In this document: one piece after another, positions 46,775 to 58,976 of the stretch | Position numbering within the stretch: the stretch's first letter is position 1 | Layout of the letters: each line of letters opens with the position of its first letter | From: Asterias rubens | Lineage: Eukaryota; Echinodermata; Asteroidea; Forcipulatida; Asteriidae | Assembly (NCBI RefSeq): GCF_902459465.1 | Contig: NC_047062.1 | Span: 31,924,673 to 31,988,672 of the forward strand | Direction: 5' to 3' | DNA length: 64,000 bases | Made by a program: the position numbers and the translations under genes | The notes under the pieces: generated by a model | The model's input: the letters and a program-made list of their open reading frames with translations, nothing else | Told to the model about the DNA's origin: nothing | Database searches by the model: none

Positions 46775-47134
46775 AATCATTGTTATTCTGTTTCAACATG
46801 ATTATTTCTGTCAATGTTTCTTCTGAGAGCTCACTAATAAGTTCATACCAGATCCAATATTCTAGAGAAGAGTATGTGGTCTTCTAAACTCTTTTGTTTT
46901 GTGTTTATTAAATTTCTTATTTAGAGTATTAAAACAATCTCAGGTGAGAACAATTTATTTTAATGGTGTTTATTTTTAGGTGTTGTTATTAAACACTTAA
47001 TGTTACTAATTGTGCCTTTTTTTTTTGCAGTTGAGCTTAACATCACCAAAGACATCTACCCATCAACAAGTAGATGTCCAAGGGGAATACCAGACCAGCT
47101 GCACTCTCTCAAGTAATAGGTGAATTCCCAAACG

Positions 47135-47790
47135 GTTTACTTTTAATAGATAGATAGATTTATTTATTGTCCACGTTAAAAAACATAGAAACTTGACACC
47201 CACTGGCCAAATACAAGTATACACAATCAATATCAAAACTATATAAATTACAAAATAGAAAGTTAGAAATACAAAGCAACAAAAAACAAAAGACCTGCAC
47301 ACTAAAAAAATGCACCAGCCAAAACAACGCCAACCGGTCACAAATAGGACATCAAGACAACAATAGGCCGGGTGGAAAAAACCCAGTCCTACCCCCGTAT
47401 AGCCACCCATTATGACCAGCTAACGCTGCCCCGACCAATCCATTCCAACAGTGTGAACAATACGTTATATACAATGTGAAGCGCTTTGGGACGCCCTCCG
47501 GGTGTGAAAAGCGCTATATAAAAACGGGTTATTATTATACAAGACCACGGTAAAAATTCTTACAACCCTTAGTAACCCTGCTAGCATTGTTGTTGAACAA
47601 GTGAATAGCATTAGGAACAAATGATCGTCTGGTGCGGCATAGTGAAGTCCTAGGAACAGAAAGACGAATACCTGACCTATTGAATGTAAAACAGTTGTTA
47701 AGTGTATGAGAGACGTCTTGCATTATTTTGTGCACTTCAAGCATGAGTCTATGTCTATGTACTCTGTAATAGTTGTTGTTGCTCTTTTTT
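47135..47790. mobile_element. Unclassified repeat split by an L2-like 3' tail (in module 4)
   Basis: 47460-47545 reads 'gtgaagcgctttgggacgcc' then 'aaaagcgctatataaaaacg' and TTATTATTA, the classic tail of CR1/L2-type retroelements. The flanks (47135-47455, 47546-47780) look like one older element, starting with GATA repeats and 'tttattgtccacgtt'. Confidence 0.5.
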
Positions 47791-48687
47791 GGACAGAAAT
47801 TAGTATGAATCGTATTCTTGTAGCATTTCGATGATCAAAGGGGCAATCTGCGAACTAACACAGTCGGCCATTTTAAGGAGTCAAAAACTGGACTCCACAC
47901 AAAATGGCGTGACGTTTTAGTTCATGACGTATAAGGGAAACCATGCAATTTCGAGGCTTATTAGTTATATTCTACTATTGAAACATCTTGCTAAACATAG
48001 GCATTTTATAACATCTGGTTTCAAATGCTTTTCATAGACCAATTCGCCCAATCCGGGGCAATATGTTATTTGGCAACCATTGCAACAATGAAAGCCTGGG
48101 TTGTTTAATTGGTCAGAATTTTTAAACTCAAATATTTAGACAAATGGTTAGCTTTACTAGTTGTCAATTATATACATTCATTCTGAGAGCGCAGCAAATA
48201 AAGTTCCTCAAAAAGAGAATGCTGTTTTAATGTTTTGTGTTTATAACTTTTCTTATTTAAGAAATACTTTGGTGGAAACAACTTGTATTAATGATGTTTA
48301 ATGTTCTATAACACTTCATGTTTCTAATGGTGCATCTTGTTTTTGTTGCAGTAAGGCTTAGCATCAGCAAAGTAGATCTCCAAGACGAACCTATCATGAA
48401 GGAGCTACAGTCATCATCATCATCCTTCGGCTGCGGAGCAGGGGACTACAAGCTTCTTCCAACTACGACGATCTTGGGCAAGTGTGGAGATTTGGCTTGG
48501 TTGTAGAATGCCTTCATCATCTCCAAGCAGACGTTGTACATATGTCAGGAATGATATGTGTTGCCTTCCTGGTCTTCTTTTCATGTGGGTGTGTATAGAG
48601 TGTAAACCTTGACAAGCTTTACAGTCTTCAGTCATAGGTGAGTTCATAACAAGACTGCTTCTCATATTTACCCATAGAATTACATAT

Positions 48688-48960
48688 AAGAACTAGAGGG
48701 CTCACTGGCCTATATACGCAACCCGACATGCGCACAGGCGCCCATTTTCTAAGTTGACAAAACAGGCAGCGCACAGCATGTGTTTGTGCGGCCATTTTGT
48801 AAGTTGACAAAACAGCATCGCTTAGCATTCAATAAACACAAACTCCAACGTGTGTTTTATATGCAACGTGCAGACAGAATGGCGCGCACGTGTCTCCTCG
48901 CGGTCCTGTCGCGTTTGTGCAAAAAGCATCACCAGTGCGCCCTCTAGTTCTTATATATAT
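48688..48960. mobile_element. MITE with 'ATATAAGAACTAGAGGGC' termini (in module 5)
   Basis: 'atataagaactagagggctc' at the left and 'gcgccctctagttcttatat' at the right. The interior repeats 'ccattttgtaagttgacaaa'. Confidence 0.85.
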
Positions 48961-49294
48961 CTCTATGTATTTACCCCTGTCCTGAATGGAGCTCTGTAAT
49001 AAATGTGCAGAATGCATTTCGTTACTCTTCCAAAACATGGCTCGGATTTTATTCTACGCCTAGCAGTGTTGTTGACCCGAGTCGGTGACTTGTACTCGAG
49101 TCACCAATTTTGTTGACTTGTGACTTGACTTGACTTGGACAAAAATGACTTGTGACTTGACTTGCGCAAAAATCACCTGAGAGGTTATTATCTTGAAATG
49201 GTTTATGAAAAATCAAGTCACTTCCGCACACGACATTGTTTATTAGAGATGCAACTTTTCAGATTTCAATCAGAAATCCACCTTTTTTTATTTT

Positions 49295-49625
49295 TAAAGC
49301 CATTGGACACTTTCGGTAAACAGTATTGTCCAAAGCCCAAACGTCGTGTATCACAACTTTTATATAAAATAACAAACTGTGAAAATTTAGGCTTAATTGG
49401 TCGTCAAAGTCGGGAGAAAATAACAGGAAAACCCACCTTTGTTTCTGCACGTTTCGCCGTGTCATGACACGTGTCGTGTCTTGATATCGAGAATCGATAT
49501 TGTTTTAATGTTTTCTCAAAAAGTAAAGCATTTCATGGAATAATATTTCACGAGAAGTCTTTCACCATTACCTTCTGTAAACCCTGTGAGTAAAATTCTG
49601 TTTCGAAAGTATCCAATGGCTTTAA
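49295..49625 (+). mobile_element. MITE, 'AAAGCCATTGGACACTTTCGG' family, copy 3
   Basis: Complete: 'aaagccattggacactttcg' to 'cgaaagtatccaatggcttt'. Inside module 5. Confidence 0.9.
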
Positions 49626-49660
49626 CCCCAAAATCCAATTTTCTTTAGGGTTTTTTTGCT

Positions 49661-49989
49661 TAAAGGAACGTTACAGAATTGGTAAAAACTTACACGGTCT
49701 AATGTTGATGATAGTTGAAAACATAGTCTGAAATGTCATATTTGATGAGAAATCAATAATCTAACTTCGCGTTTGGAGTTTATCGCTCAGTGAGCGTTTT
49801 ATTTTTTTTATTTTTTTGCATCGATGCAATGCAAAATTTGTAATCGGTTTTTCACTGTTCTCTCGTGACCCAGATGACCGATCGATCTAAAACTTCTACA
49901 GGTTTGTCAGTTCATGTGATGGTGGATTACATAAAGTGCTTATACTGCCAGCAACTGTTTTGGCAAAACAAATTCTGTAATGTTCCTTG
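49661..49989. mobile_element. MITE, 'AAAGGAACGTTACAGAATTGG' family, copy 2
   Basis: 'taaaggaacgttacagaatt' to 'aattctgtaatgttcctt'. Inside module 5, 36 bp after the previous MITE. Confidence 0.9.
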
Positions 49990-50461
49990 AAAAAACATGT
50001 ATAAATCGGATCGAAAATATCAGATTAATTTTGTTTGTTTGTGTTGCAGTGAGGCTTAACATCTGCAAAGACGTCTTCCCCTCAACGCAAGTAGACCCAT
50101 CCAAGACCAGCAGACGATGAAGGAGCTACGTGTACACTCTCAAGTCAAAGGCGAGTTCATAACAAGATTACTTTTAATATTTACCCCAGTCATGAATGGA
50201 GCTCTGTAACAATTATGCAGAATGCATGATGTTACTCTTGTTTTTAAAAAGGCACTGTACATGTCTAGGCCTAGAGTCCTGCGTTGGTGGACTCAATTTT
50301 TGTATTTTACGAAATATGGGTTCCAATCCTAAATCCTGGTTAGTCGCAACAATTGTGTCCTTGAACAAGGCACTTTGCCTTAATTGCTTCTCTCCAACCA
50401 GGAGTACAAATGGGTATTCCCTACGGTTGCCTTTAGTGGTTTGCCAGTGATCGCCGGCGTC

Positions 50462-53400
50462 TATTCTTGAGTGACATTCCTCTGGTGCTATGTCATGGTT
50501 GCCGATGTCAGTTCACTTTTGTTTCTTGAGCGACAGGCCACTGGTGCTAGTCACTGGTTGCTGATGTCGGTTCACTGTCGTTTCTTGAGCAACAGGCATC
50601 TGGTGCTATGTCACTGGTTGCCGATGTTGGTTCACTTTTATTCCTTGAGCGACATTCCTCTGGTGCTAGTCACTGGTTACCAATATCAGTTACTGTCGTT
50701 TCTTGAGTGACAGGCCATTAGTGCTATGTCACTGGTTGCCGATTTCGATTCACTTTCTTTCCTTGAGCGACAGGCATCTGGTGCAATGTCACTGGTTGCC
50801 GATATCGGTTCACTCTCATTTCTTGAGCGACATTCCTCTGGTGCTAGTCGCTGGTTGCTGATATCGGTTCACTGTAGCTCTTGAGCGACAGGCTTCTGAT
50901 GCTAGTCACTGGTTGCCGATGTCGGTTCACTGTTGTTTCTTGAGCAACAGGCCTTTATTGGTGCTATGCCATTGGTTTCCGATGTCGGTTCATTGTCCTT
51001 TCTTGAGCGACATTCCTCTGGTGCTAGTCACTGGTTGCCGATGTCAGTTCACTGTTGTTTCTTGAGTGACGGGCCAATGGTGCTATGTCACTGGTGCGTT
51101 GGCGGTTCACAGTCATTTCTTGAGCGACGCGCCTTTGGTTCTATGCCATTGGTTGCGGATGTCAGTTCACTGTCGTTTTTTGAGTGACATTCCTTTTGTA
51201 CTATGGCATTAGTTGCCGATGTCGGTTCACTGTTGCTCCTTGAGCGATGGGCCTTTGGTTCTATGCCATTGGTTTCCGATATCATTCACTTTCGTTCCTT
51301 GAGCGACAGGCCTCTGGTGCTAGTCACTGATTGCTGATGTCCGTTCACTGTCGTTTCTTGAGCGACAGGCTTTTGGCGCTATGCCATTGGTTTTCAATAT
51401 CGTTCACTCTCGTTCCTTGAGCGACATTCCTCTGGTGCTAGTCACTAGTTGCCGATGTCGGTTCACTGTCATTTCTTGAGCGACAGGCCTTTGGCGCTAT
51501 GCCATTTGTTTCCGATATCGGTTCACTTTCGTTCCTTGAGCGACATTCCTCTGGTGCTAGTCACTGGTTGCCGATGTCAGTTCACTGTCGTTTCTTGAGT
51601 GACGGGCCTTTGGCGCTATGCCATTGGTTTCCTATATCGGTTCACTGTCGCTCCTTGAGCGACAGGCCTTTGGCGCTATGCCATTGGTTTCCAATAGCGG
51701 TTCACTGTCGTTCCTTGAGCGACAGGCCTTTGGCGCTATGCCATTGGTTTCCGATATCGGTTCACTGTCACTCCTTGAGCGACAGGCCTTTGGCGCTATG
51801 CCATTGGTTTCCGATATCGGTTCACTGTCGTTTCTTGAGCGACAGGCCTTTGGCGCTAATATTGGTTTCCGATATCGGTTCACTGTCATTTCTTGAGCAA
51901 CAGGCCTTTGGTGCTATGCCATTGGTTTCCGATATCGGTTCACTTTCGTTCCTTGAGCACATTCCTCTGGTGCTATTCACTAGTTGCCGAAGTCAGTTCA
52001 CTGTCGTTTCTTGAGCGACAGGCCTTTGGCGCTATATGCCATTGGTTTCCAATATCGATTCACTTTCGTTCCTTGAGCGACATTCCTTTGGTGCTATTCA
52101 CTTGTTTCCTGATGTCAGTTCACTGTCGATCCTTGAGCGACAGGCCTTTGATGCTATGCCATTGGTTTCCGATATCGGTTCACTGTTGTTTCTTGAGCGA
52201 CAGGCCTTTGGCACTATGCCATTGGTTTCCGATATCGGTTCACTTTCGTTCCTTGAGCGACAGGCCTCTGGTGCTAGTCACTGATTGCTGATGTCCGTTC
52301 ACTGTCGTTTCTTGAGCGACAGGCTTTTGGCGCTATGCCATTGGTTTTCAAAATCGTTCACTCTCGTTCCTTGAGCGACATTCCTCTGGTGCTAGTCACT
52401 AGTTGCCGATGTCGGTTCACTGTCATTTCTTGAGCGACAGGCCTTTGGCGCTATGCCATTTGTTTCCGATATCGGTTCACTTTCGTTCCTTGAGCGACAT
52501 TCCTCTGGTGCTAGTCACTGGTTGCCGATGTCAGTTCACTGTCGTTTCTTGAGTGACGGGCCTTTGGCGCTATGCCATTGGTTTCCTTTATCGGTTCACT
52601 GTCGCTCCTTGAGCGACAGGCCTTTGGCGCTATGCCATTGGTTTCCAATAGCGGTTCACTGTCGTTCCTTGAGCGACAGGCCTTTGGCGCTATGCCATTG
52701 GTTTCCGATATCGGTTCACTGTCACTCCTTGAGCGACAGGCCTTTGGCGCTATGCCATTGGTTTCCGATATCGGTTCACTGTCGCTCCTTGAGCGACAGG
52801 CCTTTGGCGCTATGCCATTGGTTTCCAATAGCGGTTCACTGTCGTTCCTTGAGCGACAGGCCTTTGGCGCTAATATTGGTTTCCGATATCGGTTCACTGT
52901 CATTTCTTGAGCAACAGGCCTTTGGTGCTATGCCATTGGTTTCCCACATCGGTTCACTTTCGTTCCTTGAGCACATTCCTCTGGTGCTAGTCACTAGTTG
53001 CCGAAGTCAGTTCACTGTCGTTTCTTGAGCGACAGGCCTTTGGCGCTATATGCCATTGGTTTCCAATATCGATTCACTTTCGTTCCTTGAGCGACATTCC
53101 TTTGGTGCTATTCACTTGTTTCCTGATGTCAGTTCACTGTCGATCCTTGAGCGACAGGCCTTTGATGCTATGCCATTGGTTTCCGATATCGGTTCACTGT
53201 TGTTTCTTGAGCGACAGGCCTTTGGCACTATGCCATTGGTTTCCGATATCATTCACTTTCGTTCCTTGAGCGACAGGCCTCTGGTGCTAGTCACTTGTTT
53301 CCTGATGTCAGTTCACTGTTGCTCCTTAAGCGACAGGCCTTTGGTGCTATGCCATTGGTTTCCGATATCGGTTCACTTTTGTTCCTTGAGCGACAGGCCT

Positions 53401-56400
53401 CTGGTGCTAGTCACTAGTTGCCGATGTCCGTTCATTGTCGTTTTTTGAGCGACAGGCCTTTGGCGCTATGCCATTGGTTTCCGATATCGATTTACTTTCA
53501 TTCCTTGAGCAACATTCCTTTGGTGCTATTCACTTGTTTCCTGATGTCAGTTCACTGTCGATCCTTGAGCGACAGGCCTTTGATGCTATGCCATTGGTTT
53601 CCGATATCGGTTCACTGTCGCTCCTTGAGCGACAGGCCTTTGGCGCTATTCCATTGGTTTCCAATAGCGGTTCACTGTCGTTCCTTGAGCGACAGGCCTT
53701 TGGCGCTATGCCATTGGTTTCCGATATCGGTTCACTGTCACTCCTTGAGCGACAGGCCTTTGGCGCTATGCCATTGGTTTCCGATATAGGTTCACTGTCG
53801 TTTCTTGAGCGACAGGCCTTTGGCGCTAATATTGGTTTCCGATATCGGTTCACTGTCATTTCTTGAGCAACAGGCCTTTGGTGCTATGCCATTGTTTTCC
53901 GATATCGATTCACTTTCGTTCCTTGAGCGCATTCCTCTGGTGCTAGTCACTAGTTGCCGAAGTCAGTTCACTGTCGTTTCTTGAGCGACAGGCCTTTGGC
54001 GCTATATGCCATTGGTTTCCAGTATTGATTCACTTTCGTTCCTTGAGCGACATTCCTTTGGTGCTATTCACTTGTTTCCTGATGTCAGTTCACTGTCGAT
54101 CCTTGAGCGACAGGCCTTTGATGCTATGCCATTGGTTTCCGATATCAGTTCACTGTTGTTTCTTGAGCGACAGGCCTTCGGCACTATGCCATTGGTTTCC
54201 GATATCATTCACTTTCGTTCCTTGAGCGACAGGCCTCTGGTGCTAGTCACTTGTTTCCTGATGTCAGTTCACTGTTGCTCCTTAAGCGACAGGCCTTTGG
54301 TGCTATGCCATTGGTTTCTGATATCGGTTCACTTTTGTTCCATGAGCGACAGGCCTCTGGTGCTAGTCACTAGTTGCCGATGTCCGTTCATTGTCGTTTC
54401 TTGAGCGACAGGCCTTTGGCGCTATGCCATTGGTTTCCGATATCGATTTACTTTCGTTCCTTGAGCAACATTCCTTTGGTGCTTTTCACTTGTTTCCTGA
54501 TGTCAGTTCACTGTCGATCCTTGAGCGACAGGCCTTTGATGCTATGCCATTGGTTTCCGATATCGGTTCACTGTCGCTCCTTGAGCGACAGGCCTTTGGC
54601 GCTATGCCATTGGTTACCGATATCAGTTCACTGTCGTTTCTTGAGCGACAGGCCTTTGGCGCTATGCCATTGGTTTCCGATATCGGTTCACTGTCGCTCC
54701 TTGAGCGACAGGCCTTTGGCGCTATGCCATTGGTTTCCGATATCGGTTCACTGTCGTTTCTTGAGCGACAGGCCTTTGGCGCTATGCCATTGGTTTCCGA
54801 TATCGGTTCACTGTCGTTTCTTGACGCTATATGCCATTGGTTTCCAATATCGGTTCACTTTCGTTCCTTGAGCGACATTCCTTTGGTGCTATTCACTTGT
54901 TTCCTGATGTCAGTTCACTGTCGATCCTTAAGCGACAGGCCTTTGATGCTATGCCATTGGTTTCCGATATCGGTTCACTGTTGTTTCTTGAGCGACAGGC
55001 CTTTGGCACTATGCCATTGGTTTCCGATATCATTCACTTTCGTTCCTTGAGCGACAGGCCTCTGGTGCTAGTCACTTGTTTCCTGATGTCAGTTCACTGT
55101 TGCTCCTTAAGCGACAGGCCTTTGGTGCTTTGCCATTGGTTTCCGATATCGGTTCACTGTCGTTTCTTGAGCGACAGGCCTTTGGCGCCATGCCATTGGT
55201 TTCCGATATCGGTTCACTGTCGTTTCTTGACGCTATATGCCATTGGTTTCTAATATCGATTCACTTTCGTTGCTTGAGCGACATTCCTTTGATGCTATTC
55301 ACTTGTTTCCTGATGTCAGTTCACTGTCGTTTCTTGAGTGACGGGCCTTTGGCGCTATGCCATTGGTTTCCGATATCGGTTCACTGTCGCTCCTTGAGCG
55401 ACAGGCCTTTGGCGCTATGCCATTGGTTTCCAATAGCGGTTCACTGTCGTTCCTTGAGCGACAGGCCTTTGGCGCTATGCCATTGGTTTCCGATATCGGT
55501 TCACTGTCACTCCTTGAGCGACAGGCCTTTGGCGCTATGCCATTGGTTTCCGATATCGGTTCACTGTCGTTTCTTGAGCGACAGGCCTTTGGCGCTAATA
55601 TTGGTTTCCGATATCGGTTCACTGTCATTTCTTGAGCAACAGGCCTTTGGTGCTATGCCATTGGTTTCCGATATCGGTTCACTTTCGTTCCTTGAGCGCA
55701 TTCCTCTGGTGCTAGTCACTAGTTGCCGAAGTCAGTTCACTGTCGTTTCTTGAGCGACAGGCCTTTGGCGCTATATGCCATTGGTTTCCAATATCGATTC
55801 ACTTTCGTTCCTTGAGCGACATTCCTTTGGTGCTATTCACTTGTTTCCTGATGTCAGTTTACTGTCAATCCTTGAGCGACAGGCCTTTGATGCTATGCCA
55901 TTGGTTTCCGATATCGGTTCACTGTTGTTTCTTGAGCGACAGGCCTTCGGCACTATGCCAATGGTTTCCGATATCATTCACTTTCGTTCCTTGAGCTATG
56001 CCATTGGTTTCCGATATCGGTTCACTGTTGTTTCTTGAGCGACAGGCCTTCGGCACTATGCCAATGGTTTCCGATATCATTCACTTTCGTTCCTTGAGCG
56101 ACAGGCCTCTGGTGCTAGTCACTTGTTTCCTGATGTCAGTTCACTGTTGCTCCTTAAGCGACAGGCCTTTGGTGCTATGCCATTGGTTTCCGATATCGGT
56201 TCACTTTTGTTCCTTGAGCGACAGGCCTCTGGTGCTAGTCACTAGTTGCCGATGTCCGTTCATTTTCGTTTCTTGAGCGACAGGCCTTTGGCGCTATGCC
56301 ATTGGTTTCCGATATCATTCACTTTCGTTCCTTGAGCGACAGGCCTCTGGTGCTAGTCACTTGTTTCCTGATGTCAGTTCACTGTTGCTCCTTAAGCGAC

Positions 56401-58010
56401 AGGCCTTTGGTGCTATGCCATTGGTTTCCGATATCGGTTCACTTTTGTTCCTTGAGCGACAGGCCTCTGGTGCTAGTCACTAGTTGCCGATGTCCGTTCA
56501 TTTTCGTTTCTTGAGCGACAGGCCTTTGGCGCTATGCCATTGGTTTCCGATATCAATTTACTTTCGTTCCTTGAGCAACATTCCTTTGGTGCTATTCACT
56601 TGTTTCCTGATGTGAGTTCACTGTCGATCCTTGAGCGACAGGCCTTTGATGCTATGCCATTGGTTTCCGATATCGGTTCACTGTCGCTCCTTGAGCGACA
56701 GGCCTTTGGCGCTATGCCATTGGTTTCCGATATCGGTTCACTGTCGTTTCTTGAGCGACAGGCATTTGGCGCTATGCCATTGGTTTCCGATATCGGTTCA
56801 CTGTCGTTTCTTGAGCGACAGGCCTTTGGCGCTATGCCATTGGTTTCCGATATCGGTTCATTGTCGTTTCTTGAGCGACAGGCCTTTGGTGCTATGCCAT
56901 TGGTTTCGATGTCGGTTTACTTTCGTTCCTTGAGCGACATTTCTCTGGTGCTAGTCACTGGTTTCCGATGTCGGTTTACTTTCGTTCCTTGATCGACATT
57001 TCGCTGGTGCTAGTCACTGGTTGCCGATATCGGTTCACTGTCGTTTCTTGAGCGACAGGCCTTTGGTGCTTTGCCATTGGTTTCCGATATCGATTCACTT
57101 TCGTTCCTTGAGCAACATTCCTTTGGTGCTATTCACTTGTTTCCTGATGTGAGTTCACTGTCGATCCTTGAGCGACAGGCCTTTGATGCTATGCCATTGG
57201 TTTCCGATATCGGTTCACTGTCGCTCCTTGAGCGACAGGCCTTTGGCGCTATGCCATTGGTTTCCGATATCGGTTCACTGTCGTTTCTTGAGCGACAGGC
57301 ATTTGGCGCTATGCCATTGGTTTCCGATATCGGTTCACTGTCGTTTCTTGAGCGACAGGCCTTTGGCGCTATGCCATTGGTTTCCGATATCGGTTCATTG
57401 TCGTTTCTTGAGCGACAGGCCTTTGGTGCTATGCCATTGGTTTCGATGTCGGTTTACTTTCGTTCCTTGAGCGACATTTCGCTGGTGCTAGTCACTGGTT
57501 GCTGATGTCCGTTCACTGTCATTTCTGAAGCGACAGGCCTTTGGTGCTATGCCATTGGTTTCCTCTGGTGCTAGTCACTAGTTGCTGAAGTCGGTTCACT
57601 GTCGTTCCTTAAGCGACATTCCTCTGGTGCTAGTCACTGGTTGCTGATGTCGGTTCATTGTCGTTTCTTGAGTGGTGGGCCTTTGGTGCTATGCCGTTGG
57701 TTTCCAATATCGGTTCACTTTCATTCCTTAAGCGACATTCCTTTGGTGCTATTCACTTGTTTCCTGATGTCAGTTCACTGTCGCTCCTTGAGCGACAGGC
57801 CTTTGGTGCTATGCCATTGTCTTCTTATGTCGGTTCACTGTCTTGTTTCTTGAGCAGCAGGCCTGTGGTGCTAGTCACTGGTTGCCGATGTTGGCTTACT
57901 TTCGTTTCCTGAGCGACAGGCCTCTGGTGCTATGCCACTGGTTGCCGTTGTCAGGTCACTGTCGTTTCTTGAGTGACAGGCCTCATGTTCTATTCCACTG
58001 GTTGCCAACT
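50462..58010. repeat. Large minisatellite of 60/59-bp monomers with higher-order repeats
   Basis: About 125 head-to-tail monomers. Type A (60 bp) contains 'ttgagcgacaggcctttggc' 'gctatgccattggtttccga' 'tatcggttcactgtcgttcc'. Type B (59 bp) has 'ggtgctagtcactggttgcc'. Edges (50.46-51.3 and 57.5-58.0 kb) are the most diverged; the centre is homogenised. Higher-order copies are visible: 51499 and 52453 start blocks alike for ~500 bp, and the marker 'gcgctatatgccattggttt' recurs at 52032, 53046, 54002, 54828 and 55771. 56053/56291 are 238 bp apart and 56534/57071 are 537 bp apart. Because 60 is a multiple of 3, long frames open on both strands (e.g. FLERQAFGAMPLVSDIGSLS). They have no Met context, shift at each 59-bp unit and are not called genes. 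Confidence 0.95.
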
Positions 58011-58162
58011 TGGTTCATAAAAAATGATATTTTATCACACTTTTAATAAAGATTTAACACCCAATTAGGGGGCCTTCCCAGTTTTATATACCCTGCATTG
58101 TATTGGGTAAATTTAAATTGTTGGCTAATATATTTTGTTTGTCTTCAAACTTGACCTTTCAG

Positions 58163-58270
58163 AGACGGAGATGTGAGGAATGGTTTCCTGAAAAGAAATG
58201 CAGAATTGAATCACCACTACTGATATCATCTAACCCATCGCTCTCTTTAAGACATCTAAGCTGCAAGTAA
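58163..58270 (+). CDS. Possible terminal exon, unrecognised
   Basis: A good acceptor (ttgacctttcag|) is followed by 35 open codons starting RRRCEEWFPEKKCRIE and TAA at 58268-58270. It could be the last exon of a transcript that includes the modules at 44.5-50.2 kb and spans the minisatellite, but nothing proves it. Confidence 0.2.
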   Translation, partial: RRRCEEWFPEKKCRIESPLLISSNPSLSLRHLSCK

Positions 58271-58346
58271 TTATGAATGTAACAATCAGCATGTTGTCTT
58301 TAACAGTAAGGTATTATAAATGTGTTTTTATGAACTGAATAAGCTA

Positions 58347-58690
58347 CAATGTATTCAGAACACTGCTGCTTGCCTTGTGGAACGGTCTCCAAGAAATGAG
58401 CACATCTTCCCTATTCTTCGCTGTCTCTACTGGCTGCTGATCAAGGACCATATTGTATTCAAGCCAATGTTGCTCACTTACAAGTCTCAGTATGGTCTCA
58501 CTCCTGCATGTATCTCCGAACTTATAACCTCGTATAATACACATCCTCGTTGTCTTCGCTTATCATCACAGTTTCTACTGCAAGCTCCCCACAGAGTCTC
58601 TACCTCGCAATATGGGGGTCAATGCTGCTCCCACCTTATGAAACAGTCTTCATCTTATTGTTAGCCACTTCCTTATCACTTCCTTCAAGA
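58347..58690 (+). pseudogene. Decayed reverse transcriptase C-terminal region of a non-LTR retrotransposon
   Basis: The frame reads KLQCIQNTAACLVERSPR, then ILRCLYWLLIKDHIVFK, then YKSQYGLTPACISELI. This is the familiar jockey/CR1-type block (LQxxQNxAARLV...HWLPIKxRIxFK...GLAPxYLSEL) that follows the polymerase domain. Frames break after about 58610 (RLSSQFLLQAPHRVSTSQYG, then out of frame). Catalytic motifs are absent because the piece is 5'-truncated. Confidence 0.75.
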
Positions 58691-58694
58691 GTCG

Positions 58695-58940
58695 TTCTAA
58701 TTATTGTTTTAGCTGAACATTCCTGTGTTGTTTTTATGGCGAGATGCTGAGGATCTTGGCCAAGGGTGAAAGTGCTGGTAACCTCTCCCCTTTTCATAAC
58801 TTTTCTAATTAACGATGCACTTATTGTGCTTTTTAATTCTTGTTTTAGCTGAACATTCCTGTGTTGTTTTTATAGCCAGATGCTGAGGATCTTGGCTAAG
58901 GGTGTAAGTGCTGGTAACCTCTCCCCTTTTGAATATGTTT
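58695..58940 (+). repeat. 137-bp tandem duplication
   Basis: 'agctgaacattcctgtgttg' occurs at 58710 and 58847, each followed by 'gatgctgaggatcttgg' and 'gtgctggtaacctctcccct'. Probably part of the 3' tail of the retrotransposon remnant. Confidence 0.9.
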
Positions 58941-58976
58941 TCTAGTATTGGTATGTTACTTTTGTGTAGAGGTGTA

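Larger units (their letters stand above)
44530..50240 (+). repeat. Six tandem exon-plus-intron modules, probably a non-coding transcript
   Basis: Exon-like segments start at 44530, 45301, 46192, 47031, 48352 and 50050, each just after a polypyrimidine tract and TTGCAG (TTTGCAG). They share 'aggcttaacatcaccaaaga' and 'catctaccc...tccaagaccag', and often end 'tctcaagtaa' or 'tccagtaatggtgagaccct'. The intron part also repeats ('tgttgttgctcctttt', 'cttgtagcattgcaattcat', 'ttaatgttttgtgtttaaat'). Module lengths differ because modules 2-5 carry transposons. A relic frame (VRLNI/VRLSI-K) occurs in several, but stops differ between modules, so I do not call a protein. Confidence 0.6.

Noticed and set aside
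47063-47410. 115-codon minus-strand frame in module 4
   Set aside because: It overlaps a transposon-derived repeat, is hydrophobic by AT-rich composition and has no homologue in the other modules.
48318-48506. 62-codon frame crossing the acceptor of module 5
   Set aside because: It begins upstream of the splice acceptor in intron sequence, and the sister modules carry stops in the same frame.
50462-58010. Many overlapping frames of 60-225 codons read as a repeat-protein gene
   Set aside because: The frames exist in several phases and on both strands, shift at every 59-bp monomer and lack a supported start or signal. They follow from a stop-free 60-bp unit.
50462-58010. CRISPR-like array
   Set aside because: The whole monomer is conserved with no unique spacers, and the DNA is eukaryotic.
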